A stretch of DNA of 64,000 nt from Limnanthes douglasii subsp. nivea. Its lineage: Eukaryota; Streptophyta; Magnoliopsida; Brassicales; Limnanthaceae. This document shows, in pieces, positions 56,132 to 64,000 of this stretch. The notes beneath the pieces are model-generated. The model did no database searches, was not told where the DNA came from, and worked only from the letters and a program-made list of their open reading frames with translations. The position numbers were made by a program, and so were the translations under genes. The stretch's first letter is position 1. Each line of letters begins with the position of its first letter. The stretch is from positions 249,819,305 through 249,883,304 of the forward strand of contig JAUPFV010000002.1 of NCBI GenBank assembly GCA_036936605.1. Reading direction: 5' to 3'.

Positions 56132-57102
56132 ATGGCATCCGAACTGAAGGGTAAAATGTTGAAGTTCTTAAAAGACCATCAGCATGTTTTTGCTTGGTGT
56201 AATGCTGATGTTACCGGGGTGCCAGCAGATATTATATCACACCACTTGTCCATCCGAAGAGATATAGCACCTGTGGTACAAAAAAGAAGAGCTTTTTCTA
56301 AAGAAAATGCTGATGTCATCGTTCAAGAGGTCGACAGACTTACTAAAATGGGACATATAAAGAGTCTCAGTATCCTTTATGGATAGCCAATCCGGTCTTG
56401 GTGAAAAAGAAAAATGGCAAGTGGCGTATGTGTATTGATTTTACAGATCTCAACAGGGCCTGCCCAAATGATTTATACCCTGTCCCCCGGATTGATCAGC
56501 TGGTGGATTCTACATCCGGGAATAAGCTACTATCTTTCATGGATGCCTTCTCCGGGTATAACCAGATTCAAGTAGATCCGGAGGATCAGGAGCATACTAC
56601 GTTTGTCACTGATAGGGGCCTTCATTGTTACAAGGTGATGCCATTTGGGTTAAAAAATGTTGGGGCTACCTATCAGAGGATAGTAAACAAAGCCTTTGCT
56701 GATCAAATTAGAAGAAATATGGAAGTATACATCGATGACATGATGGGTAAAAGTGTATCCGAAGAGCTACACTTGGCAGACCTCCAAGAAACTTTTACCA
56801 ACTTAGTAAAAGTAAATTTGAAACTAAATCTAGAAAAGTGTGTGTTCAGAGTACAGTCCGGAAAATTCCTAGGGTACATAATAAGTGAGCAAGGGATACA
56901 GCCTGATCTGGAACAGCTTAATGCTTTATTTCAAATGGAGCCTCCTCGGAATATTAAAGAAGTACAACGGTTGACTGGGAGGTTGGCTGCGTTAAATCGA
57001 TTCATCTCAAGGTCTTCGGACAGATGTGCCCTGTTTTTTCAAACTTTAAAAGATGCAAAGGGATTTGACTGGACTTCACAATGTGATGTGCCCTGTTTTT
57101 AG
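56132..57102 (+). pseudogene. Element C reverse transcriptase, frameshifted
   Basis: FLKDHQHVFAWCNADVTGVP, VQEVDRLTKMGHIK, a frame change near 56370, then NPVLVKKKNGKWRMCIDFTD, LNRACPNDLYPVPRIDQLVD, MPFGLKNVGATYQRIVNKAF, EVYIDDMMGKS with both catalytic Asp intact, and NIKEVQRLTGRLAALNRFIS. It ends abnormally at 57102 where about 50 codons leading into RNase H are lost. Confidence 0.9.
57023..57100. repeat. 16-bp direct repeat at an internal deletion in element C pol
   Basis: GATGTGCCCTGTTTTT occurs at 57023-57038 and again at 57085-57100. The second copy lies exactly where sequence jumps from the RT end to DA-stop-KRYLKLEKLA of RNase H (57101 on). Confidence 0.85.
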
Positions 57103-57104
57103 AT

Positions 57105-57810
57105 GCATAAAAACGCTATCTAAAGCTTGAAAAGTTAGCACTAGCCCTGGTAATTGCTGCTAGGAAGATGAGGCCTTATTTTCAGGCTCATCCTATTCTT
57201 GTTCGGACGTCCTATCCCCTGAAAAACGTTTTGCAAAAGGCGGATATTTCGAGTAGAATGACTAAGTGGTCAGTGGAACTGGGGGACTTTGATATTGATT
57301 TTGCTCCTCGAACAGCAATCAAAGCCCAAGCTGTGGCTGATTTCTTATTTGAATTCCACTCGGATAGGGATACAGAGCAAACGACTGAGATGAAAGATAA
57401 AAAGGTCTGGGTCGTCCGGACGGATGGTGGATCGAGTACTATGGGATGTGGTGCAGGGGTATGGTTGACCTCTCCGTATGGTGACAAAATGTACCAAGCT
57501 ATATGTTTTGCTTTTAGGACTTCTAACAATGAGTCCGAATATGAAGATGCTATAGCTGGTTTAAAGTTAGCTCTTATTTCTGGAGCCAAAAGGGTCAAGT
57601 TGATGAGTGATTCCCAGCTTCTTATCCACCATGCGCAAGGTCAATCTGAAGCAAAAAAGGAGCAGCTAATAAAATACTTACTTCTTCTCAAAGATGTGGC
57701 ACTTAAGTTCAAGAGTATTGTTTATGAGCACATACCCCGAACAGAAAATGAACTAGCAGACTCCTTGGCGACCATAGCCTATACTGAATCATACCCTTGG
57801 ATCCATGTGC
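57105..57810 (+). pseudogene. Element C RNase H pair
   Basis: The rest of the first RNase H (RYLKLEKLALALVIAARKMR, SRMTKWSVELGDFDIDFAPR, AIKAQAVADFLFEF) is followed by the archaeal-type RNase H: VRTDGGSSTMGCGAGVWL, NNESEYEDAIAGLKLALISG, MSDSQLL, IPRTENELADSLATIA. Its N-terminal part is lost by the deletion at 57100, and a TAA replaces a family Glu codon just after the junction (57107). The second domain is open and its acidic residues look intact. Confidence 0.85.
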
Positions 57811-57869
57811 TGGAGTGTCCTTCCATTCAACTCAATATGAGTAAGGAGGAAGAAAGCTTTGATATACAG

Positions 57870-59123
57870 ATGAAACAACCCCAATATTGGAGGTTTCCTC
57901 TTCTTCAATATCTCTCCAATAGCATCTTGCCTCCAGATAAGTCAATAGCAAGAAAAGTAAAGTACAAGGCTCGTGGTTTTATCATACTAAGAGATGTTCT
58001 TTATAAGAAGTCTTACAGTAAACCCCTCTTACGATGTTTGGGGGATGATGAATCTCAAATGGTGCTCTCCGAATTGCAGGATGGTGAGGGATCAACTCAC
58101 TGTGGATTCAGGGCTCTAACAAGGAGAGTTTTGTTGGCTGGTTATTATTGGCCCACTGTAATGCAAGATGCTAAGGAGCTGGTGAGAAGGTGTGACCCAT
58201 GCCAGAGATATATCAGCGAAATTCATGTTCCAGCCACCCCGTTAGAGTCAATTTCTGAGCCTATACCCTTTGCTCGATGGGGACTGGACTTGGTGGGACC
58301 TCTACCTATGGCGTCCGGAGGGCGCAGAACAATAATTGTGGCTATTGACTATTTTTCGAAGTGGATCGAAGCATCCCCACTGGCAGGTACAACATCCAAA
58401 GCTGTCATAAAATTCATTTTATCCAATATCTGTTGCAGATTTGGCATTCCACAGAAGATAACGACAGACAATGGGCCACAGTTCGACAACAAGGAAATAG
58501 AGAGTTTCTGTGCCTCTAGAGGTATACAACATTGTTTCTCTTCACCTTTCCACCCACAAGAAAATGGTCAGGTTGAAGTGGCTAACAGAACCATACTGTT
58601 CGGTTTGAAGAAAAATTTAGAAAGGGCTGCGGGAAAATGACCTAGTTATTTACAAGAGGTTTTGTGGGCCTACCAGACTACACCTGGGGCTGCAACACAA
58701 GAGTCACCTTTTGCCCTGGTCTATGGGATGGATGCCATAGCTCCCATAGAAGCAACTTTCCCTTCATTTCGAGTTCATAATTTCTCCGAACACGCTAATG
58801 AGGGGGCTATCCGAGGTCAACTTGATTTGATAGAGGAAAGAAAAGTTAAGGCACACCTTAGAGTTGTGCACTATCAAGGTTTGATGAGAAACAGGTTTGC
58901 TTCCAAAGTTAAAAGAAGAGATTTTCAGCCGGGGGACAAGGTGTTAAGGAAAGTCTTCTTACACACTAAAGAGAAGCTGCTCGGCAAACTAGCCCCAACT
59001 TGGGAAGGACCCTATATGGTCATTGAAAGGCTTAAACCTGCGGCATACTGGCTAGAAGACAAGGATGGAAGGGTTTTGAATCACCCTTGGAATATTGAGC
59101 ACCTCCGGGTGTACTTGGAGTAG
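57870..59123 (+). pseudogene. Element C integrase with one premature stop
   Basis: Zinc region ELQDGEGSTHCGFRALTRRV, CDPCQRY; DDE core WGLDLVGPLPMASGGRRTII, TDNGPQFDN, PQENGQVEVANRTI. A TGA at 58638 stands where A and B have the Trp codon of GKW. In the same frame the rest follows: YLQEVLWAYQTTPGAATQ, GDKVLRKVFLHTKEKLLGKL, HPWNIEHLRVYLE-stop at 59121. Confidence 0.9.
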
Positions 59124-59180
59124 AAACTATATAAATAGTTACTTGTTTAAAAATCCATGTAAATATTTGGGGGCATACTG

Positions 59181-59219
59181 TTTCCTACCCTGGTGGCGCA
59201 AGGAGGTTTTAATGAGGTG
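59181..59219 (+). other. Conserved noncoding block downstream of pol (element C)
   Basis: TTTCCTACCCTGGTGGCGCA, then AGGAGGTTTTAATGAGGTG, 57 nt after the pol stop. It agrees with A (1000-1042, reverse) at almost every position; B and D carry looser versions. Confidence 0.65.
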
Positions 59220-59490
59220 TCTGGGATCTTTTATAAAATTTGATACCTTCTTAAAAATTCGGAGTGTTCTTATTTTGTTTCTTGTCAAATTTTTGTTTAA
59301 ACACCGGCTGGATTGAATTAAAGGTGTGATGACTACTTAAACATTTGTCATCAGAGAATTTAAACACTCTCACTTTAAGATGTTTATGAAATAACTAAGG
59401 GTTGTTTAAACATTAGCCACCAAAATTGAAAAAGTATGAAAGAATGCAAGAATTGTGCAAAATAAACATACTCATTACAACGACCGAAGT

Positions 59491-59600
59491 GCCTTGGCCA
59501 TCCAAGGACTTTAAAATTGTCAATCAAAGCAAAAAGATTTGTCCGCTCAAACACCGGACACAGTTATAAAAATGCCTTGGCCTTCCAAGGACTTTAGTTC
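59491..59600. repeat. Paired CCTTGG...CCAAGG hairpin motif between convergent genes (element C)
   Basis: GCCTTGGCCATCCAAGGACT at 59491 and GCCTTGGCCTTCCAAGGACT at 59574, about 82 bp apart, each able to form a short stem. They lie between the pol end and the aORF end (59634), as in A. Confidence 0.7.
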
Positions 59601-59633
59601 AATCAAAACAAAAGGTAAAAGATAATGGATATT

Positions 59634-62598
59634 CTAAGACTGAGCCTTTGAAGACGGCTCAGCCTCACTTGTTTTCTTCTTCTTAAGGTCATCATTCTCC
59701 TCACCTGGAGTCTCCCTGGTGTTTTCTTCTTCATCGGATGAGGATGCACTGGAGAAATCAAACCTGTCACCCTCAGCCATTGTATGGAAGGGAAGGTCTG
59801 GATACTCTACAAAAGTCCATAAGTCTCCCAGATTCCTTTTCAGAAACTTCTCATGAAAGAGTAGGACCATGTCCGAATTTACCTTGGCATACATTTTCTC
59901 CTGAGTGTCTATCACATTGTTGGCATACGCATCAATCTTGGCTTGGATTTTTGCCTCTTGCTCCCTTACCAGATCAGCTTTCTCCTCTGCAGCCTTGGAC
60001 ACCGAGTCTTCGAGTGCGATCTTGTCGTTGATCAAAGTGTGACTGACTTGGTCCTTGGCCTTTATCTCCTCTTTCATAGAGGAGAGATCTTTCTCCAACC
60101 CGGACTGCTTCACCCGGAGGTCTTTGATAGTATCTTCTAGGGTAGCTACCTTTGTGGCCTAACCCTCCTGGTTCTTCTTTAACTCCTCATTTTCTCTCTT
60201 CAAAACATCAGCATTTTCGGTGGCAGTGAGGAGGTCATTGGACAGTATCTCCTTGTCAGAATTAAGGGCAGTAATGATTGCTGACTGACCTCGCACTTGT
60301 TTCTCCAGAACTAGCACTGGCTGAATATTACTCAATATAGAGTGAGTTATAACATCTTTTTCACTTGAAACGGTGAAAGTTTTACCATTGAAGGTAACGG
60401 TGTTCGAAGTGATCGGAGGGAGGTAGGGCCCAACAAAGTCATCTCTGGGAAGGTTTGCAAAATAGTCACCAAGTCCGTCAAGCCCTGTAATGTCGACACC
60501 GTCGATGCTAATGTCTCCTCCTCCAACCTCATCGGTTTGAAAGTCACCGGGGATCTCTTCTGCTCTTGTTGGATCAGTAGGGTCAACAGGAGGGAAGGGC
60601 TCCGAAGGCCGGAGAGAAAGTTCATCACCCCTGGAGGTTTTTTTCTTCTTGGCCTTCATGTCCTTGCTTTCTGCTCCCCGTTTCCTGTCCCTCTTAGGAA
60701 CCCTTGGAGGCTTTGGAGATCCTGCCTCTTCCCTAGCACTCTCATGCTCCACTACTTCAAGAAGAGCAGCGTCAATTGGATTTGAAACTAGCCCCTCTTG
60801 GTTTGTTGGGGCAGTTTCCTCCGCTTTAGTGGGGTTGGCCTCAACTGCACTAAGCTTCCCCTTACCTTTCTTGCCCTTCATCTTGCTTGGGTCCTTGGCT
60901 CTACCGGGCAGATACAACACCCCATCTGGTGCGTGTGTTCTTTTAAGGACTACATCCGGTGTGGGTGGGGTGGGAAGCTCCTCCCAGGATAATTCCCTCC
61001 GGTCAGTAGTGTTCCAGAGGTAAGACCTTGCAAGATTGCCTCCGGTAAATGCATTGTGAAAACGGTTCCCCCACTTGTCAGCAGCCAAAGCGTTTAACTT
61101 GGTGCAAGTGACCTGCCCGACCTTCAGATAATCGTTAAAGTCTTTGGGCAACTCTATAAAAAAATGGGTGGCAACAAAATAAGTTAGTTAAACAAGTTTG
61201 ATTAAAATAAAAGTAGAAGTGTGGGGTATGATTCTTACGATCGCTTCGCCATCTGCTGGTGAGGAGGCTCGGGTTGACACCGGCTTTGATCTTCCTCCCA
61301 TTCTCCCACTCACCACTCACAAACACAAAGTGAGTCTTCCAATTTCTCTCTGACTCAAGCAAGTCATCCACTGCTTTGTAATTATCACCCATGTTGAAGT
61401 GATAGAAGGGAATGTGGTGGTTTCTGCAGAGGCTGGCCACAGCTGCAAACTCCTCCATTGGAAGAGGAATTCCGGAGAGCCTAGAGGCCATGATACATGC
61501 CATGAGAGTGTACCAGGCATTAGGGCTCAGTTGACTTTGACAAAGCTTGATGAGGTGGAAGTACCTAACTATCTCCGGATCTAAGGGTAACCTTAGTCCC
61601 CAGTTAAAGAGTTCAGTGAAGATGACTATTTCATTAAGCTTGCGGTCCATTGGGGTTTCAGGGTCTATTGGGATCCTTATTTTTATGTTCTCAGGAATCC
61701 CCCACTTTGTACGTATCTAACCCAATTCGACCGTATGGATGAAAGCATAAGTAATTTTTTGTAAAGCAAGAAGATACTTAACACTAACCTTGTGGAAACA
61801 AGGTCCCACTTTTCCCTCGAGGATCTCTGGCAGATCCGGGTGCCTAAGGCATAGTTTTTATTTGCCTTTGTCCTTCTTGGCAGCACCAACATCACTCGTT
61901 TGTCCAGAGACTTTGGACTCAAACGGAGCCTCTTCGATAGAATCCTCCAATACTTCTTTCATTACTAAGGAGGGATTTTCGGTTGTTTTTGGGTGAGGTG
62001 AGTTAGAGATTGGCTCCGTATGCCCTCCGGATTGTTGGGTTTCACTAGTCCCTTGAACTCTGGTCTCCGGCTGGGGCTCAGATGCGGTAGTTTCTTTTCA
62101 GAGACTTGAGATAGATGCCTCCGGTCCGGACAGCTTGTCCTTAGGTATTTTCATGGGTGCCTCTGACCTTTTGTCACTGTCCTTGACCTCTGACTTGGAA
62201 GGTGTACCTTTTTGAGCCTGCCCTTTTACCAGGCGACCTCTTCTCTGATCAACTAGTTTATTGGGAGAGACATCTGCATCTGATCCCATGGCGATAAATG
62301 GGGAAGGCTTCTTGAAACTGGTAGCTGCTTGCCCTGGTTCAACAGTGGGCTCCGATTCCTGAACCGACGAGCCTGCAAAAATTGGCGAAAGATTGGTTTA
62401 AAACAATCTCCTCGGTTTAACGCTCCTGGTTGAAGAAGAGCCCTGGTCAGGCTCTGTGTTTGGAATTTCTGGTTTGTCGACAGGGGAAGTAGGTAGGCCT
62501 GCAGCAATGCGCCTTTCCCGTTCAACTTTTTGTGCCTTTTCTAGCTCTGATAGATTAAGCCACCCGTCTTTGATTAAAGCGTTCCTAGCTGTGAACAT
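59634..62598 (-). pseudogene. Element C aORF, antisense to gag-pol, interrupted
   Basis: Start at the ATG 62598 (MFTARNALIKDGWLNLSELE). Open to 62398, then frame changes through a Lys/Pro/Ser-rich part (PFIAMGSDADVSP, compare PFLAMGEEAENSS in B). The conserved block is at 61700-61240: KWGIPENIKIRIP, ELFNWGLRLPLDPEIVRYFH, LMACIMASRLSGIPLPMEEF, FVFVSGEWENGRK; a TAG at about 61718 breaks it. After the intron (61238-61154): ADKWGNRFHNAFTGGNLARS, VLKRTHAPDGVLYLPGRAKD, a Lys-rich stretch, a coiled coil (60300-59950) with a stop near 60160, the SDMVLLFHEKFLKRNLGDLW tail and an acidic end. Its function is unknown. Confidence 0.8.
61154..61238 (-). other. Conserved aORF intron, element C copy
   Basis: Minus-strand donor GATC|GTAAGAATC and acceptor TTTTTTTATAG| bound 85 bp. 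The donor splits a codon after its first base, 10-20 codons after FVFVSGEWENG, exactly as in B and D. Splicing leads in frame into QLPKDFNDYLKVG and the ADKWGNRFHNAF block (B: AEKSWGNGFHSAF). Confidence 0.7.
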
Positions 62599-62700
62599 AA
62601 ACTCACAACCAAAAAGAAGAATTTGTGTTTGAGAGAGAAAGCTCTTAAATTTAGCAAAGTAAGTATGAAGATGATGGTGAAACAGTGAAGAAGTGATTAA

Positions 62701-62706
62701 TTTATA
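62701..62706 (-). promoter_or_regulatory. TATA box for the element C aORF
   Basis: The minus strand reads ACTATAAATTA about 100 bp before the aORF ATG. It lies inside the element next to the 3' LTR, as in B. Confidence 0.4.
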
Positions 62707-62759
62707 GTAAACACCCAAAAAGGTGGTTTGATACCTAGGAGAATTCAAAAGGATTGCAA

Positions 62760-63031
62760 TGATTAGGGAACGGCGCTGATGTCATCTTCATCAAATGAAG
62801 AGGTTACTTTTTGGAGAAGGTGGGAGCAAAATTCTAGGTGAAAAAACGGCTAAAGTAACGAACCATAGAGAGATACGTGTCCCACAAACTATAGCAAGAA
62901 ACCGTTTAGTTTTCAAGAACTTTTTCAGTCCGGGTAAAGCTGTAACACAGTTCGAAGGACATGTCCGGATGTAACTGTCACCAGCAACAGGCAGTTTTCT
63001 AGGTCTTGCCAAAGGTTTTTGTGCACCACCT
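62760..63031. other. Internal noncoding DNA between aORF promoter and 3' LTR (element C)
   Basis: About 270 bp without a convincing gene; a 73-codon minus frame here has no known motif and is not conserved in B. Confidence 0.4.
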
Positions 63032-63045
63032 AAAAAAGGGGCTAC
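63032..63045 (+). other. Element C polypurine tract
   Basis: AAAAAAGGGGCTAC directly before the 3' LTR start TGATGAG. The GGGGCTAC ending is shared with B. Confidence 0.85.
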
Positions 63046-63465
63046 TGATGAGTCCGGATTCTGTCACCACCTTTTATGGGAATCGGACAGGGGCAGTTCG
63101 GACAATGTCCACCTTACCAGACAGGGGCAGTTCGGACACCATCATCCATTGAACTATCCGAACAAAACTAAAGTACTTAAAACACTAATCACTTTTTGAC
63201 TAAGCTGCCCATTTACTTACTTAAAACTAATGGGTCTTTAAACTCGACCCGAATCTATTAAACACGACCCGAAAGCCCATAAGGCCCAAATGTGAGGGTA
63301 TAAATACCCAACCACCAACATTAAATAAGAGTAATGAAAATTAAATACAACCAGGCAGCTTAATTCTCCCTCTACATTCTACCCAAACATTAAATACTCA
63401 CAAAACTCCACAAAACTCTAAACAGAAATTACAAACTTACCCTCAGACGAAAATAAACCACACCA
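63046..63465 (+). repeat. Element C 3' LTR
   Basis: 420 bp. Compared with the 5' LTR it has about ten substitutions, a roughly 9-bp loss in AAATGAGGAATGAGGGTAAT, two extra T near 63194 and a 10-bp direct duplication (CACAAAACTC). AACAT follows. Confidence 0.95.
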
Positions 63466-63470
63466 AACAT

Positions 63471-63575
63471 TAGTGACCACTGGTGAAACAAAGTGACTAT
63501 TGTGATACAAAAATTAAATAAGTGTTGTTTTGAAACAATTGACCAACTCCAGCGACTAACCAATATTTTTAGCCG
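63471..63575. repeat. Right arm of the foldback/MITE-like element split by C
   Basis: 63527-63560 pairs with 53438-53471 (28 of 34). The arm starts TAGTGACCACTGG beside the C insertion. Confidence 0.6.
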
Positions 63576-64000
63576 TCAAAGTCTGTAAAAAAATTGTTTT
63601 AAAGTAAGACTTAATTTTAAGGCCGACCCTTAAAATTCACTGTGTTTGTTGTTTAGAAAAATATATGATTTCAAGTGTTTGTCTCAAAATCACAGTCACA
63701 ATTTGTTTTTTCAAAATAGGGTTCCGAAAAGGGAGTGGAATCGTCTATCTTTAGTTGAAACTAAGTTATTTACCATTTTAAACTTATAAACTCTTGTAAA
63801 TGGCAAGTCATAGGAACTTAGACCAATATAAACTTTGATAAAATATGCATTAACTAACATATAAGTTACATGTAGCTAACAAAGCTTGTATCAGTGCAAC
63901 CAAGCAATTCAATAGTAGTTAATCATGTATATGTAAACTAAGCCTGTACGAATTACTTAACATATAAAATATATGTGAACTAAGCTTGTAAATTACATGT
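63576..64000. other. AT-rich flank with worn short repeats
   Basis: No gene seen. From about 63850 three loose copies of an ACATATAAGTTACATGTRARCTAAGCTTGTA-like unit (about 40-50 bp) run to the window end. Confidence 0.35.

Larger units (their letters stand above)
53573..63465 (+). mobile_element. Element C: complete but defective Tat-type Ty3/Gypsy retrotransposon
   Basis: 9.9 kb. LTRs of 415 and 420 bp, perfect AACAT duplication, PBS at 53991 and polypurine tract at 63032. Gag-pol is on the plus strand (54061-59123), the aORF on the minus strand (62598-59634). The LTRs differ by about ten substitutions and by small indels, so C is younger than D but older than B. The catalytic half of protease and the RT-RNase H junction are deleted, with stops elsewhere, so it cannot move without help. 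Confidence 0.95.

Noticed and set aside
62373..62421. Second intron in the element C aORF
   Set aside because: GT-AG sites exist but the interval is 49 bp, short for plants, and joining gives the wrong frame for the PFIAMG block. A simple frameshift is as likely.

Overview
The window is plant nuclear DNA made almost entirely of nested, mostly broken LTR retrotransposons. No ordinary host gene, rRNA, tRNA or CRISPR array was recognised. Three things point to a plant: Ty3/Gypsy polyproteins of the Tat type (RT, RNase H, a second archaeal-type RNase H, then integrase), a degraded Reina-like chromovirus, and a DUF4283 relic. I cannot name the species.

Layout. (A) 1-2246: remnant of a Tat element, gag-pol on the minus strand, running off the left edge. 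(host relic) 2250-2790: degraded DUF4283 reading frame, minus strand. (D) 2871-13144: complete but decayed Tat element, minus strand, inserted beside or in that relic. (J) about 13310-14100 and 36430-36709: the two ends of an old, tRNA-iMet-primed chromovirus-like element on the plus strand, now far apart. (E) about 14100-19254 plus 29725-29931: a Tat remnant, minus strand, apparently split by B. (B) 19255-29724: complete Tat element, minus strand, almost identical LTRs and a perfect target duplication; the youngest insertion. (F) 29932-34835: a decayed Reina-like chromovirus, minus strand. 34836-53437: very AT-rich DNA holding two heavily decayed Tat relics (G, about 37.98-38.76 kb; H, about 50.93-51.78 kb), microsatellites and small duplications. 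(C) 53573-63465: complete Tat element, plus strand, perfect 5-bp target duplication, inserted in the middle of an imperfect inverted repeat that looks like a foldback or MITE.

The most interesting system is the second gene of the Tat elements. In B, C and D, a long additional ORF (aORF) lies between pol and the 3' LTR on the strand opposite gag-pol, so the two transcription units converge. In all three the aORF appears to carry a short GT-AG intron (74, 85 and 83 bp) at the same place and in the same phase. In B, removing it joins two open frames into one 944-codon gene. The aORFs have plant-type gene features: a TATA-like box next to the 3' LTR in B and C, a possible 5'-UTR intron in D, coiled coils, and basic and acidic tails. 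The short space between the convergent ends holds tandem repeats or paired small hairpins that differ between elements. A conserved roughly 40-bp noncoding block lies 15-57 nt past the pol stop in A, B, C and D.

B is the only element with near-complete ORFs. Even so, it has in-frame stops at the gag/pro and pro/pol borders and a frameshift in the integrase C-terminal region, so it may have been mobilised in trans. All protein assignments are by eye from motifs; no database search was run.
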